From Caenorhabditis remanei (lineage: Eukaryota > Nematoda > Chromadorea > Rhabditida > Rhabditidae): a stretch of 64,000 nucleotides of DNA. The stretch lies in NCBI RefSeq assembly GCF_010183535.1, contig NC_071329.1:5828001-5892000 (forward strand), written 5' to 3'. Shown piece after piece: positions 1 through 10,911 of the stretch; position 1 is the first letter of the stretch; each line of letters opens with the position of its first letter. The notes beneath the pieces were generated by a model that saw nothing but the letters and a program-made list of their open reading frames with translations, searched no databases and was not told the DNA's origin. Both the position numbers and the translations under genes were made by a program.

Positions 1-3000
1 CACCTCATCCTCATCGATTTCTCCATTTTCAGCGGCTTGTTGTTGCTCCTCATGAAGACGTTTCAGACGCTTCTTCTCCTGGAAATTTGGAATTTCAGTT
101 TTCGGAAAAAAAAGGTGGAAAAACAAAGACTATGTCAATCAGAACGTCTCATTTACTATGATTTTTATCAGTAGCGGAAAAAATTGAAAAATGTAATTAT
201 CATCAAAAAGTGTAGAAAACGACAGATTCTTGACAGTTTTTTGTATGAAAAATTTAGTGAAGTCTGGTGGAAAGAAGAAAAATACCGAATTCGAGAGAAA
301 ATTTGGTAAAAATAGAAAAAAAGAGAGTTCTACTGTGATTTTCGGTGAGATTTTGGCATTTTGCACCCAGAATTTAGAAGAACTTTTTTGAAAATCCGAC
401 TGTCCGGATGTCCGAGAAAAAAGCGATTCCGGATGATCAATTCTTCGGATTTTCAGACAAATGTTCGATATTTTCATACTTGCAAATTTACGGCCCGGCC
501 CGACCCGAAGGCACGGCTTCAAAAAAAGGTACCTATTTTTACCGAATTTTTTGAATTTTTTTTTGAAATTTCAATTTTTTGATGCATAACTAGCTTTTGA
601 TTGAATTCTGAAGTATAGTCAAAAATTCGACATTTTAGGAAAAAAGACAAAACTTCAGTTCAAATTTTTTCAGCCGGGCCGGGCCGGGCCGTGGAAATTC
701 TCGTCACGGCCCGGCCCGTTGCAAGTATGAATATTTTCATAGGTTTTTCGCTCATAAACAAGTGCGTAATTTTGAGAAATTTGACCAGTACCAACTCATT
801 TCAAGACAAAATTAGGAGAAATTCGGTTTTCTGACAATCAAAAAAAAACGTTTTTAAGGAAAAATTCGGTTTTCAGATTAAAACACTGAAATTGTCACAT
901 ATTTCATCGGGATTTCGACCAATTCCAGTGAAATTCACTATCAAAATGTTCTGGACATCCGGACGCCCAGACACCCGAAAAAATCGCTTAAACTGGATAT
1001 CCGGATCTATGGACACACAGATAGACGATCCGGACTCGAATTATCGGAGACAATCAATATTAGGCTAATTCTAGTGGTTTGAGGGCATCAGGACAGCCAG
1101 AAATTGACAAAAAACTGTATTGTGGAGTCTAAATATCATTTTGAGCTTAAATCTCTAATTTTTCCTGATGATCGTCTCCAAAATCACTTCAACCGTCGAT
1201 CCTATCAAGAAGTTGGCAAAACTCGCTCAGCGATTTGGAAAATCTTTTGTAAATCCAGCATTCCTCATGAAAAACTACGACCTTCTTGAATTTCAGTCCG
1301 TTTTCCGAAATTCCGATGATCCGGTATACACCGTTTGCAAGTATGCTATGTAGATCATATGGTGTAGAGAAAACACACCATATGATCTACATAGCATACT
1401 TGCAAACCGGGCCGACCCGTAACTCGCTTCAAACTCAATGTTATGGGCTGAAAAATATACAAAAATGTAGATCTCGGCGAGTTCTATGTCTGTGGTCTAT
1501 TACGGGCCGGATGGCTATTCGTTAATGCGCCGCGGGACGGGAAAAAGTGCCAAAAAACGCCAAAATGGCCAAAAAAGCCATTCTAGCTCTGCCCGCGGCA
1601 CATTAACGAATAGCCATCCGGCCCGTAGTAGGTCACGGGCATAGAATTCGTCGAGATCTACATTTTGGTATATTTTTCAGCTCATAATATTCAGTTTGAA
1701 GCGAGTTACGGGCCGGCCCGTTTCGGCCCAGTTTGCAAGTATGCTACATAGCCTATGTCCATCTATCTGTCTGTCTGTTTGTCTGTCTGTGAGAGCGATT
1801 TCCAGTCTCCTTTCCCACACATTACCTACCTTTCTCAGTCTCTTTCTCTCCGCTTCCTCATCAACCTCTTCCATGATTTCCTCCTTAATCTCTTCTTTCA
1901 CCTCAATCTTCTCTTCCTTCTCTCTCTGCTCTCTTCTCAATCGTTTTCTCTCCTTCTTTTCAGCCTTTCTCTTCACTTTCTCCTCATCCTCCTCCTCTTC
2001 TTCCACAATTTCCTCTTTCACTTCAACAATTTCAGTCTTAATTTCAGTCGCAGCCGCCTCTCGTTTCGCCTTCAACGCTGCCATCTTCGCTGCGAAATAA
2101 TCACCGACAGAGAGTGTGCTCACTGTATTATTTCCCTCTTTCTTATCATCAGAATCTGATTTATCGGAATCGGATGACTTCTCCTCAGTCTTTGTCTTCT
2201 CTTCTTCAGGCGCGTTGTCAGATTTCAGACGTCCGTATCCAAGAATTCCCTTCTTGTGACTATCACTGTAGTTGGTGGTGTCCTTGGCACGAGTGAATTT
2301 TTGATAGCTGAAAAAAGAAGAGAGATAAAACTGAAAATTAACTCAAAATACTCAGAAATTGTCAATTTAAGACATATACATTTGTCTTTTCCAGTAAAAA
2401 ACCCGAAATTTTCAGTTTGATTTCTGATGAAAACACAGGCTGAAAATTCATCAAAAACTGCCTAGAAATTATCTGAAAATTTAAATTTCTGAAAACCGCT
2501 GTCTGGACTCAAATGTTCAGTTTTTCAGTCAGAAATTCACATTTTCCAGCTGTCAAGCTGAAAATGTCAAAAAAAATACTAATTTTGACAAGAAAACCCC
2601 AATTTTTCAACAAAAAATTGTTTAAAAATGCGGATTTAAAGGGAATCTGGCGTGCCTTTGGCGCGTTTAAAATTCGAAAATTCAATTTTTTGCTTTTCTC
2701 GAAGAAAACCACATAACTTCCAGTTTTTTTGGTCTGGCGTGCTTTCAGCGCATTTCGAATTCAGAACAAAGATCTGGTGCGCCTTTGACGCGTTTTGAAA
2801 AGAAGTTTTTCTTGAAAATAGCAAATTTCGGAAAAAAATCTAATCTGGCGCGCCTATGACGCGTTTTAGACAAGCTTTTCAATCTTCTCAACGCACTGGC
2901 GTGCCTTTTTTTTTGAGCAAAATATCAGCTATTCTGTTAATTTTCAGATAATAGTCAGATACACCAAGCCGGAAGGTCAAAAAATTAGCATCAAAGTGCA

Positions 3001-3872
3001 AAGTTCGCAAAAATTGACAAAAAATATTAAAAATTGCCAAAAACTAGAAAAAATTCTCGATTTTTTTTTGTCATTTTCATCTCGTTTTCCATCGATTTGT
3101 ATTGCAGAATTTCCACTCACTGAATTCTGCGTCGAATCGATTTGCTCTTCAACTCGATCGATATCTTCTCAGCCGTCTGCTGCTTCTCCTCTTCCGTTTG
3201 TTCTGGTTCTTTTTCCTTATTCTTATTCAATGCAATCAATAAATCAGCGAAATCATCATGATGAGAAATCCACGTGGAATCGTAGTCTGCCAACTTGTCA
3301 GCTCCCAATCCACGTCCCGAATGATTGGCTTTCAGTTTGACGGCGTCAGAGTTACCTTGGCGATTACGTCCGAGTCCGTCGCCTTCAGACCATCCCATTT
3401 TTTCCATTAGTTTTTTGGAGAATCTGGAATTAAAAATAGAGTTTTTGAGCCGTTTTCAGCTAAAAAGGATTCATTTTCAGCTAAAAAAAAAAGAAGCTAT
3501 TTTCAGCTTTAAAAAAGGCCATTTTCAGATAAAAAAGAGGCATTTTCAGATAAAAAAGAGCCATTTTCTGATGAAAAAGAGCTATTTTCAGATAAAAATA
3601 GCTATTTTCAGATAAAAAATAACCATTTTTAGCGAAAAAAGAGCCATTTCTAGCTAAAAAAAAGCATTTTCAGCTAGAAAAGAGGCATTTTCAGCTGAAA
3701 AAAGTCATTTCCAGCTAAAAAAGAGCCTTTTTCAGATGAAAAAGAGCCATTTTCAGCTAAAAAGGAGGCATTTTCCCTTGAAAACTCACTTCTGATCGTC
3801 ATTTTTCCATGTGAGATTCTGTGGATCCACACTAATTTTTTGCTTTCTTCTCGGCTCTGCTAGAATCGACAT
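1..3872 (-). CDS. pinx-1: PinX1-like G-patch protein (C-terminus beyond window)
   Basis: Orthologue of PINX1, a nucleolar G-patch protein that in other animals binds telomerase and TRF1 and takes part in pre-rRNA processing. Exons read on the minus strand are 3872-3791, 3423-3121, 2307-1830 and 78-1, the last continuing off the left edge. Exon 1 encodes an N-terminus like the family's (MSILAEPRRKQK), then V-D-P-Q-N and W-K-N-D-D. Exon 2 carries the G-patch (MEKMGWSEGDGLGRN) and the family motif ending in H-H-D-D-F. Exon 3 has YQKFTRAKD and SVGDYFAAKMAALK, both PINX1 hallmarks, followed by a long Lys/Glu-rich tail that continues in the last exon. Exon 1 is 82 nt; the two conserved parts are in different frames because the A-run at 3837-3841 has five bases where six are needed. 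The 1.75 kb third intron holds palindromic repeats. Product identity is secure; the frame of exon 1 is the one problem. Confidence 0.88.
1333..1744. repeat. Palindromic element P1 (GGGCCGG family) in pinx-1 intron 3
   Basis: A near-perfect palindrome occupies 1394-1744. It starts GCATACTTGCAAACCGGGCC and ends with the inverse, and a GC-rich centre (CCGCGG) sits around 1530-1605. A second small palindrome (1333-1409) with CATATGATCTACATAG arms abuts it. The same core, including AGATCTCGGCGAGTTCTATG and GGCCGGATGGCTATTCGTTA, recurs at 12.4/14.6, 15.3, 19.9, 42.1, 48.3 and 56.4 kb. It contains no coding capacity, so it behaves as a MITE-like family. Confidence 0.85.
2640..2910. repeat. Dispersed CTGGCG...TTTG-CGCG motif copies in pinx-1 intron 2
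   Basis: Four to five imperfect copies of a short motif, roughly TCTGGCGYGCCTTTGRCGCG, are spaced 40-90 bp apart in the intron. Similar motifs occur in introns of both coiled-coil genes (about 47.1, 47.26 and 47.44 kb; about 57.6, 57.79 and 57.93 kb). Confidence 0.6.
3440..3780. repeat. Minisatellite in pinx-1 intron 1
   Basis: About 16 degenerate tandem copies of a roughly 20-bp unit (CATTTTCAGCTAAAAAAGAG). Each unit holds a TTTTCAG that looks like a worm 3' splice site when read on the plus strand, but the host gene is on the minus strand. Confidence 0.8.
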
Positions 3873-4248
3873 TGCTCTTTTTGATCAAAAAGCGTCGGGG
3901 AACCCTAAAATACTATCAAAAATTGTGGAAATTTCTTTTAAAAATATGAAAAAGATATAAAAAGTGCGATAAAACACTGAAAATACGCATTTTATCAAGA
4001 AAAACCACGAAAAAAGTGATTTATTCATCGAAAAGGGGAAAATACTATTAAAAATGAAGTGTGTAACTAGAAATAAATTACTACGAAATCATACGGAGAA
4101 AGAGATAAAACGGAGACAAGAAACCAGATCAAGTGTGTTGAAAAAATGGATTTTCAGAGGGGAAAAGTGAATTTTTAAAGGGAAAAATCTATAAATTTTC
4201 CTCAAAAACTCACAAATTCAATCTGAAAATCATAATAACTATAAAAAT
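3873..4248. other. Intergenic spacer between metallophosphoesterase and pinx-1
   Basis: The 376 bp between two co-directional minus-strand genes are AT-rich, and I see no coding region. The distance is on the long side for a worm operon. No clear SL2-type U-rich element was identified, so independent promoters are as likely as an operon. Confidence 0.5.
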
Positions 4249-6395
4249 CTATTCGCCAATCAAATCCAACACCCATACTTCACTCATTCCAATCATTTTC
4301 ATCGGCGGTCCCTGATACAGTGATCCAGCAGTGACCATCAATTGTCCACCGAATGGAATCTCGTAGAGTCCATAGAAATATGGGAGGAGCCAATAGACAA
4401 CTGGAATGACGACATAGAATTGTCCAGCATGAGTGTGTCCAGACAGAATCAAATCGATTTTCGAGAGCTCTTTCGGATGATCCACTTGAAATTCGCGAAT
4501 CGATGCGGGATTATGTGACATCACGATTTGAGATGTGTTCTTCGGACAGCGTTGAACGGCTTTTGGCAAATCCATTTCGTGATTCAAAATTCCAGATTTT
4601 GGACTCGAAATGTCATTTACACCTGCCAAACACACTCCTCGAAGCATTGCGGATCTGCAAAATTAGGGGTTTTTTTAGTCTCTACGTTTTCATAAATTTA
4701 CGATAAACTTTTAAAAAAAAGAAGGAATTTTTAGCTGGAAAAGGGTACTTTTAACCGAACAACGGTATTTTTAGCGGGAAAATGGTTTTTTAGCCGAAAA
4801 ACGTATATTTTTAGCTGAAAAAAAATGATATTTTTCGCAGAAAAAAAATAATTTTTTAGCCGAAAAGGGTATTTTCTGCTGAAAAAGAGGATTTCCTGCA
4901 GAAAAAGGTTATTTTTGCCGAAATCGGTTTTTATGATTAGAAAAATGAAACGTTTTCAGCAAACATGTGTTGATTTTGATCACAAAACTGGCATCTTTGA
5001 GCTGAAAACTTAACAATTTTTGGCTGAAAGCGAGTAAAAAACTTGACTTTTCCAGCTAGGAATCAGGCCTATGCGAACTGAAATTCAGCACTACTCGATT
5101 GAAATTTAGCGATTTTCTCGTTAAAAATAGAGATTGTTGTAGAAAAGATGCATTTTAGAGTTGATCAGTTTTGTGATGAAAACCAGGCTTCTTTGTGTAA
5201 TTTTTGAGCAAAAATTCCATATTTTTCACTGAAAATCTCTTTCTCTGTCTGTCTGTCTGTCTGTTTGTCCTCCATTCAACTCACTCATTCTCCAAAACCG
5301 TAATATGTCCATTACGATAGAATCGAAGCCATTCATGAACATCTCCATAGTAATATTCATGATTTCCAGTGACAAAGTAAGTTGGAGCATGGACGGGAAG
5401 TTGACTGAAAAAATGAAGATTTGATTTTCAAGACAGAAAAAACTCACAGAACTGGTCGAACTCTGTCCTCAATATCAGCCACTGGGGCATCAACCATATC
5501 ACCAACAATCAGAACAGCATCCACTTGATTCTCGAGAACTTTCTCGACGACTTGATGAATTTGGGTAGTGTAGACACTGGCTCCGGCATGGAGATCAGAT
5601 ATTACAGCAACACGGAGATGGCCACCGTCGGCAGTGAAATTGGGGATTTTTATAGTTTTATGTTTGACGACAATCCAATCACGGGAGATGAACATTGTTA
5701 CGGACATCAGGAGGGTCATGACGAGAGTGAATCTGCAAAATTAGGAGGAATTAGGAGAATTTAAGGAGGAAAATTGAACATTTTTGATGAAAAAAGGTAA
5801 AATTTTGATTAAAAAAGAAAATTTTTGATGAAAAAATGTAAAATTTTGATAAAAAAAGAAAATTTTTGATGAAAAAATGTAAAATTTTGATGGAAAATGG
5901 TAAAATTTTGATGAGAAAATGTAAAATTTTGACGAAAAAGAGTAAAATTTTAATAAAAAAGGAAAATTTAGAAAATTTTCCCCCTTTTCAGACTCCTTAC
6001 TTAATCTGAGATCTCCTCTTCCACATGAGATCATAAAAATATGGAATCTTCCCGATCAAATCCAGAATCCATGATGTGTACTGGAACATCTGGAAAAGTA
6101 ATTAACTTTATAACTTTCCATCTAAAATTCTCAATAAAACCTTCATTTTTCCGGCGAAAAAGTTGACAATCCCAAATCCACAGACAAAAGCAATCATATT
6201 AGTCCAAATACCGGCACTTATGGAGGTGAGATCGAAGAGGAGCCACTGGAAAATTTGATTTTTTGATTTTCAAAAAATAAAATGTATTTCAGTGAAAATT
6301 ACCTGCAGAAAAGCTGGGGCATAATACATAAAATAGACGGATTGTCCGAGAAACAGAAAGATGATGAGGGCGTCTGAGCATCGTTTTCGGCAGAT
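4249..6395 (-). CDS. Membrane-anchored calcineurin-like metallophosphoesterase
   Basis: Exons on the minus strand are 6395-6303, 6245-6141, 6089-6001, 5732-5448, 5404-5285 and 4654-4249. Their lengths sum to 1098 nt, giving 365 codons plus stop. The first three encode hydrophobic segments interrupted by basic loops, so the N-terminus is multi-pass membrane. The catalytic domain follows with the metallophosphoesterase signatures in order: ISDLHAG, VGDMVD, GNHEYYYGD and SGHTHAGQ, which supply the Asp, His and Asn ligands for a two-metal centre. This layout resembles TMPPE-type and bacterial YaeI-type enzymes; the substrate is not predictable. The true first exon is not resolved: no ATG lies in frame at the start of 6395, and a further upstream exon (perhaps within 6450-6560) is needed. 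The 5' end faces dpl-1 head to head. Confidence 0.85.
5775..5965. repeat. AT-rich minisatellite in metallophosphoesterase intron
   Basis: Tandem degenerate copies of a roughly 18-22 bp unit, approximately AAAATTTTGATGAAAAAATG. No coding sense. Confidence 0.75.
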
Positions 6396-6933
6396 CTGAA
6401 AATAGGAACTTTAAAAGATTTTCAGTTTTTGGCAATGGATCCAAGATTTCCAGCAGGGATTTATTAAATTTTCTACTAAATGATTTTCAAATTCAATTAT
6501 TTTCTTTACTAATACCAGGTTTTCCTTTTTCAACACTTCTAAAATCACGAATCTAAAAATTAAATAGAAAAATAAAATAAAAACAACGACACTCCGAAAT
6601 TCCGCAGGCGCGTGTTGTTTAGCGTCGCCGAAACGGGTCTCGCAACGAACGGCGCGTCTTCAAATTTATTTATTTTTCTCCCTCGCCGATTTTCCCTCAT
6701 TTTATCCATTTTTCGGCGGTTATTCAAATTTTTTCCGATAATGTGCCCATTCAATTATCCATCGTATTGACACTATGACGAAAAACCAAAGAACAGACAA
6801 TGGGAACCTTTGAATTATCGATTTTTCGTCAGTTGTCACACGATGTATTGAGAGTTTTCTTTTTGCAGATTTTATCGAATCAGATTTGAAGAGAAACCGA
6901 ATTCTTTTCAAAAATAAATCGAAATCTAGGAGA
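6396..6933. promoter_or_regulatory. Shared divergent promoter region, metallophosphoesterase / dpl-1
   Basis: This spacer separates head-to-head genes. It contains a local GC-rich stretch at about 6595-6660 inside AT-rich DNA. A strong acceptor (CTTTTTGCAG, ending about 6868) lies 66 bp before the dpl-1 ATG and is a likely spliced-leader acceptor or the end of a 5' UTR intron. The first exon of the metallophosphoesterase probably also lies here. Confidence 0.5.
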
Positions 6934-9564
6934 ATGAACCCGGTAAGTAAGGAATTTGTGGTGCAGTTGAAAAGTTCGACTATTAAAAGAGCAATTATCG
7001 ATCGATGCCCACCAATTATTTGCGAAAACCTCAATTTTTTCCCTAGTTTCAGACCTACGACCAGCGTCACATGCAATTGTCTCAAAACCGCCCGCAAACT
7101 TCGGGCAGCACAAAGCGATACGTCCAAATGCCGACTGGTATGCCGCGTCAACCATTGTACCCCGCTGACGATCATTTCAATGATACGCAAAGTGCTTGGG
7201 ATGAGCCGTCGAGTAATGTCGGTGGTGGTGGTGGTGGTGGTGTTGTATCATCACAACAGAATGATAAGCCCACTGGATTACGGCATTTTTCAACAAAAGT
7301 TTGTGAAAAAGTCAAGGAAAAAGGATTGACAAACTACAATGAGGTGGCCGATGAGCTGGTTTCCGATTATTTTCAAAATAATTTGATGAAACAGATTGAT
7401 GTAGTGGTGAGTAATAATATTTAGTTGGAAAACATCGAAAAAAATTCTTTCAGAAACAAGAATATGACATGAAAAACATCCGCCGACGAGTCTATGATGC
7501 TCTAAACGTTCTTCTCGCTATGAATATAATCACAAAAAATAAAAAAGACATACGATGGATCGGACTTCCCGCTTCGGCTTCCCAAGAAATATCGCGGTTG
7601 GAAGAGGAAAAAGCGAGACGAGAAGCGAGTATAAAATCGAAAAGAGAGACGCTAAAAGAGATGATTCTACAAATTGTTTCATACAAAAATTTGGTGGCCA
7701 AAAATAGGGAGGCTCAGCGGTTAGTTAATAAAAATTAACATTTTTTACGATCGAAAATTGAAAATTCCAGGAAAAATGGTGAACCGAGCGTCGACACCAT
7801 CCTCCATTTGCCATTTTTAATGATACACACGCATAAAGAGTGAGTTTTTCGAAAATTAGTATAGAAAAATAGTAAATATTCAGTACAAATGTGGAGTGCA
7901 GCGTATCTGCTGATAAATCCGAGTTCTTATTCTCGTTCGACAGAAAATTCAAAATTCACGACGATTTTGAAGTGTTGAAAAGTGAGGTTTCCTATTTTTG
8001 TAACGATTAACTCAATTTTAATTTCAGAATTGAATCTTACATGCAGTCTTAACACATCGAATCCAACAGATGAAGAGGTGAAGATTGCAAAGAGCTATTT
8101 GCCATCGTTACACCAAAATTATGTCGATGAAATCATTTCAAGTGAGTTTTTGATTTTTTCAGCTGGTTTTCAGTCAGCTTTTAAATTTTTCTTCTTCAGA
8201 CAACAAAAAACAAGAAATTGAACGAGAAGAGAACAAGAAACGATTGTTAGCTCAACAACATAGCCAGTTGCAATTGCAATATTATGAGCAAGACGACTCG
8301 GAAATGTCACAAGTTCCAAACCCGGGACGCTATAATCGTCAACTCCAGGAGCATTTGATGAATGACGGAAGTGAGGATCGAAGTGGTTAGTTTATTATTT
8401 AGACGAATTTTTCGTAAATCGACACGAGACTTCGTAAATCTACACAATGTGATGAAAATGGTGCATTTTCAATTGCTTTTTCGAATTTACTCGTTCAAAA
8501 ACAATAATAAAATGACAATATTTACTCAATAATACAAAAAATCTTAAAAGACGCTGATTTTGACTACGAAAACCCCTAAAACCCTCATTTCCTCTATTAA
8601 AAGCGACCAAAACTACAATTTTTCCAGCCGCCGATGGAATCATGGAGCGAGAAGACGAGATGGAGAAGAGTGTGCACCAAGGGAATACGGCGATCCGTGT
8701 TGGTCCACTCTACAGTAATTATAGTCCACAAAAGTTGCTCCGGCAACAGGCGAACTCCTCGAACACCCCACTACAAGCGCCACAACCCACTCGTCGATAT
8801 TATGTACAGAAGAATCCGACACCGCAGATGAGGGTAAGTTGGAGAAAACAGTCACAAAAATCCACATTTTTGTGATTGTCTAATATAATAATCCCAGCTT
8901 ATTGATCTACTAATCTATTTCTGTAGCGCGAAATGAGTCCAGCGATTCGTACAGTAGCACGTCCGTATCCTGCCGGCGGAGCTCGAATGGTTGCTGGTGG
9001 AAGTGTTACCGGTGGAGTCAAGTACTATGTGCCAGGACAGGGACCATCCACTTCTCTGCATCCAGCTCCGAGATATGTAAGTTTTGCATTCACTTTGCAC
9101 TTAACGTTCACGTTCCAAGGCTTAAAAATGGGAAAAATCTATTTTTCTTCTCTTTAGGGACAATCATCATCATCCACTCAACAACGTGTCGTCTATTCGT
9201 CTGGAAGTGGAATTCCAACTCAACTGGCGCCTGGACAACGAATCGTTACGCAGAGAATCGTCACACCCGGCGGACCGCATCCCCCGGGAACCATCGTTCG
9301 TAAAGTGATACGCAAGATTGTGGTGAATTCGGGAACGAATCAAGCTGGAGGAGTGAAACAATCGGCCGCTCAGCAAGTTATACAGAAGAAAATGATGGAG
9401 CAAGGTGAGTAAAAACAGGAGTTTCTGCTTGAAATTTCATATTTTTTTATTACGAAATCCTTGCAGAGATGATTGAACGAAAACCAGAACAACCGATGAC
9501 GTCAGCGCAGGCCGCCGCCCTCATCCAACATCCGCCACCAGCTGAATATGACTATTTTGAGTGA
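6934..9564 (+). CDS. dpl-1: DP-family transcription factor (E2F dimerization partner)
   Basis: DP subunit of the nuclear E2F/DP heterodimer; in C. elegans DPL-1 acts with EFL-1 and LIN-35 in the DREAM complex and synMuv pathway. Eleven exons: 6934-6942, 7053-7406, 7454-7719, 7771-7839, 7884-7981, 8028-8141, 8200-8385, 8628-8833, 8927-9076, 9158-9404 and 9467-9564. They sum to 1797 nt, 598 codons. After a Gly-repeat (GGT codons near 7215-7240) the winged-helix DNA-binding domain carries [16 protein letters not shown] and the invariant DP motif [19 protein letters not shown], then KDIRWIGLP. The DP dimerization/marked-box region follows (exons 3-6), then a Gln-rich linker and a low-complexity C-terminus ending in an acidic YDYFE tail. 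All exon phases agree and no break is seen. Confidence 0.96.
8405..8620. repeat. Dispersed repeat P3 in dpl-1 intron 7
   Basis: Copy of an intronic repeat marked by TCGTAAATCGACACGAG and CGTAAATCTACACAA at the edge and a body with ACAATAATAAAATGACAATA. Longer copies lie at about 10105-10545 and 11495-11990. Confidence 0.65.
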
Positions 9565-9882
9565 TTTTGCTGGATTTTTCACATATTTTTTTCCAAAATT
9601 TTTCCTTCCTTCGCTTCCCTAGACCACGTTTTATTATACGAGTTTACTTTTTAATTTTTATTCCAATTTCTATGTTCTGTATTTCTGGATATTTGAGTTT
9701 TTCTCTGTAAACGCTCAATTATTCGTACAAATTTCCCATTCCTGTAGCTGGAATTGTACTATTTCATTTACATGTTCTACTACCGCCCGTTTTGATATAC
9801 TTTTTTGAATTCGACACAATTTCCCATTATCCGCTTCTTTTTGTTCTCCGAATAATAGGTTTTACTCAATATCTTCTTCTTC
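9565..9882. other. Convergent 3' region of dpl-1 and the small membrane gene
   Basis: The two genes end tail to tail here. The sequence is T-rich with pyrimidine tracts and no ORF. No perfect AATAAA is obvious on the dpl-1 side. Confidence 0.5.
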
Positions 9883-10660
9883 TCACATTACCTGCATTTT
9901 CCTACGATCCTGCACCTTTTCCTTGACTATATCATCATCAAACCATTTCATCAATTGACCATAAGCAAAGACGTTGAGTAGAGTTAGAATGCACTCAATA
10001 CGCCACATGGCAATGACTCGACGACGATTTCCGATAAGGTAGCCATCGACAGCCTCGATCTGAAAACTTGGGAAGGTCGAAAATTGCAAGAAAACTTATT
10101 TTTCTGATTTCTCGTAAATCGACAAGACCCGCCGTAAATCTACACAATTCCTAAGTATAGTGAAAATGGTTCATTTTCAATTATTTTTTCGGATGTACTA
10201 GTTCAAAAATAGTAGTAAAATAACAATTTTCACTCGAACACACCAAAAAAATCTCCTAATCCACCCCAAATACCGTAAATCACTACAAGATAGGTACATA
10301 GTAAAAATTGCTTATTTCTAGTGTTTTTTTGGTGAAAATAGATAGAAAAACGCAGATTTTTACTATAAAAACCCCTAAAAACCTCATTTTCTGATTGAAA
10401 TCGAAAAAAAAACGACTAAAACTACGACTTTCAAAATTATCGTAAATCGACACCAAGCACCGTAAATCTACACTTGCACCAATTAGCGCGGAAATAGGTC
10501 ATTTCGGCAGTTTTTTGGTTTAAAAATACACTTAATACTATATTTTCAGTGAAAAATCACTAATAAGCCAGTGAATTTGACTTACCCAAAATCTGGAGCA
10601 ATACGTGAGGAGCACCCAGGCAATAACCGAGCCGAACACAAGAAATCGTTCGACACTCAT
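9883..10660 (-). CDS. Small two-helix membrane protein
   Basis: Two exons, 10660-10586 and 10059-9883, sum to 252 nt (83 codons plus stop). The protein has a hydrophobic N-terminal segment after MSVERFLVFG, a short polar loop (IEAVDGYLIGNRRR), a second hydrophobic segment (about residues 40-62) and a charged tail. That is the size and shape of a small integral membrane protein. It vaguely recalls SMIM7, but I do not claim orthology. The ATG directly follows an acceptor (CCAGATTCAG), typical of a trans-splice site, about 250 bp below the sec-5 stop codon. This supports a downstream operon position. The intron contains a P3 repeat copy. Confidence 0.7.
10105..10545. repeat. Dispersed repeat P3 in small membrane gene intron
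   Basis: The repeat shares blocks with 11495-11990, including CGTAAATCGACA near both ends, AAACCCCTAAAAACCTCATTT and AAAAACGCTGATTTT-type stretches. It is the same family as the shorter copy in dpl-1 intron 7. Confidence 0.7.
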
Positions 10661-10911
10661 CTGAATCTGGAATTCAGAAGACGTCAACGTCATCTTTGAC
10701 AATAAGAGAGAATGGGGATGGAAAGGAAAATCGGATAAAATCTTTGCGGATTTTATCGAAAAGTACGTGGACACGGACTTTGTTCGCCGTTTTTGAACGA
10801 GAGAAAATGGAGGAATTGATTCGAAAAATACATAAAAATAAATTATTATTAATCACAGAGCATTCGGCTATATTTGGCACTTTAGCGAAGGGAAAAGAGA
10901 TAGTAAAGCAG

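Noticed and set aside
1677..2123. Single 148-codon minus-strand ORF
   Set aside because: It is only the read-through of pinx-1 exon 3 into its intron and the P1 palindrome; the real donor is at 1829/1830.
6595..6730. E2F-type sites in the dpl-1 promoter suggesting autoregulation
   Set aside because: Sequences such as CGCCGAAACGGG and TTTTCGGCGG are only loosely similar to TTTSSCGC; no good match was found.
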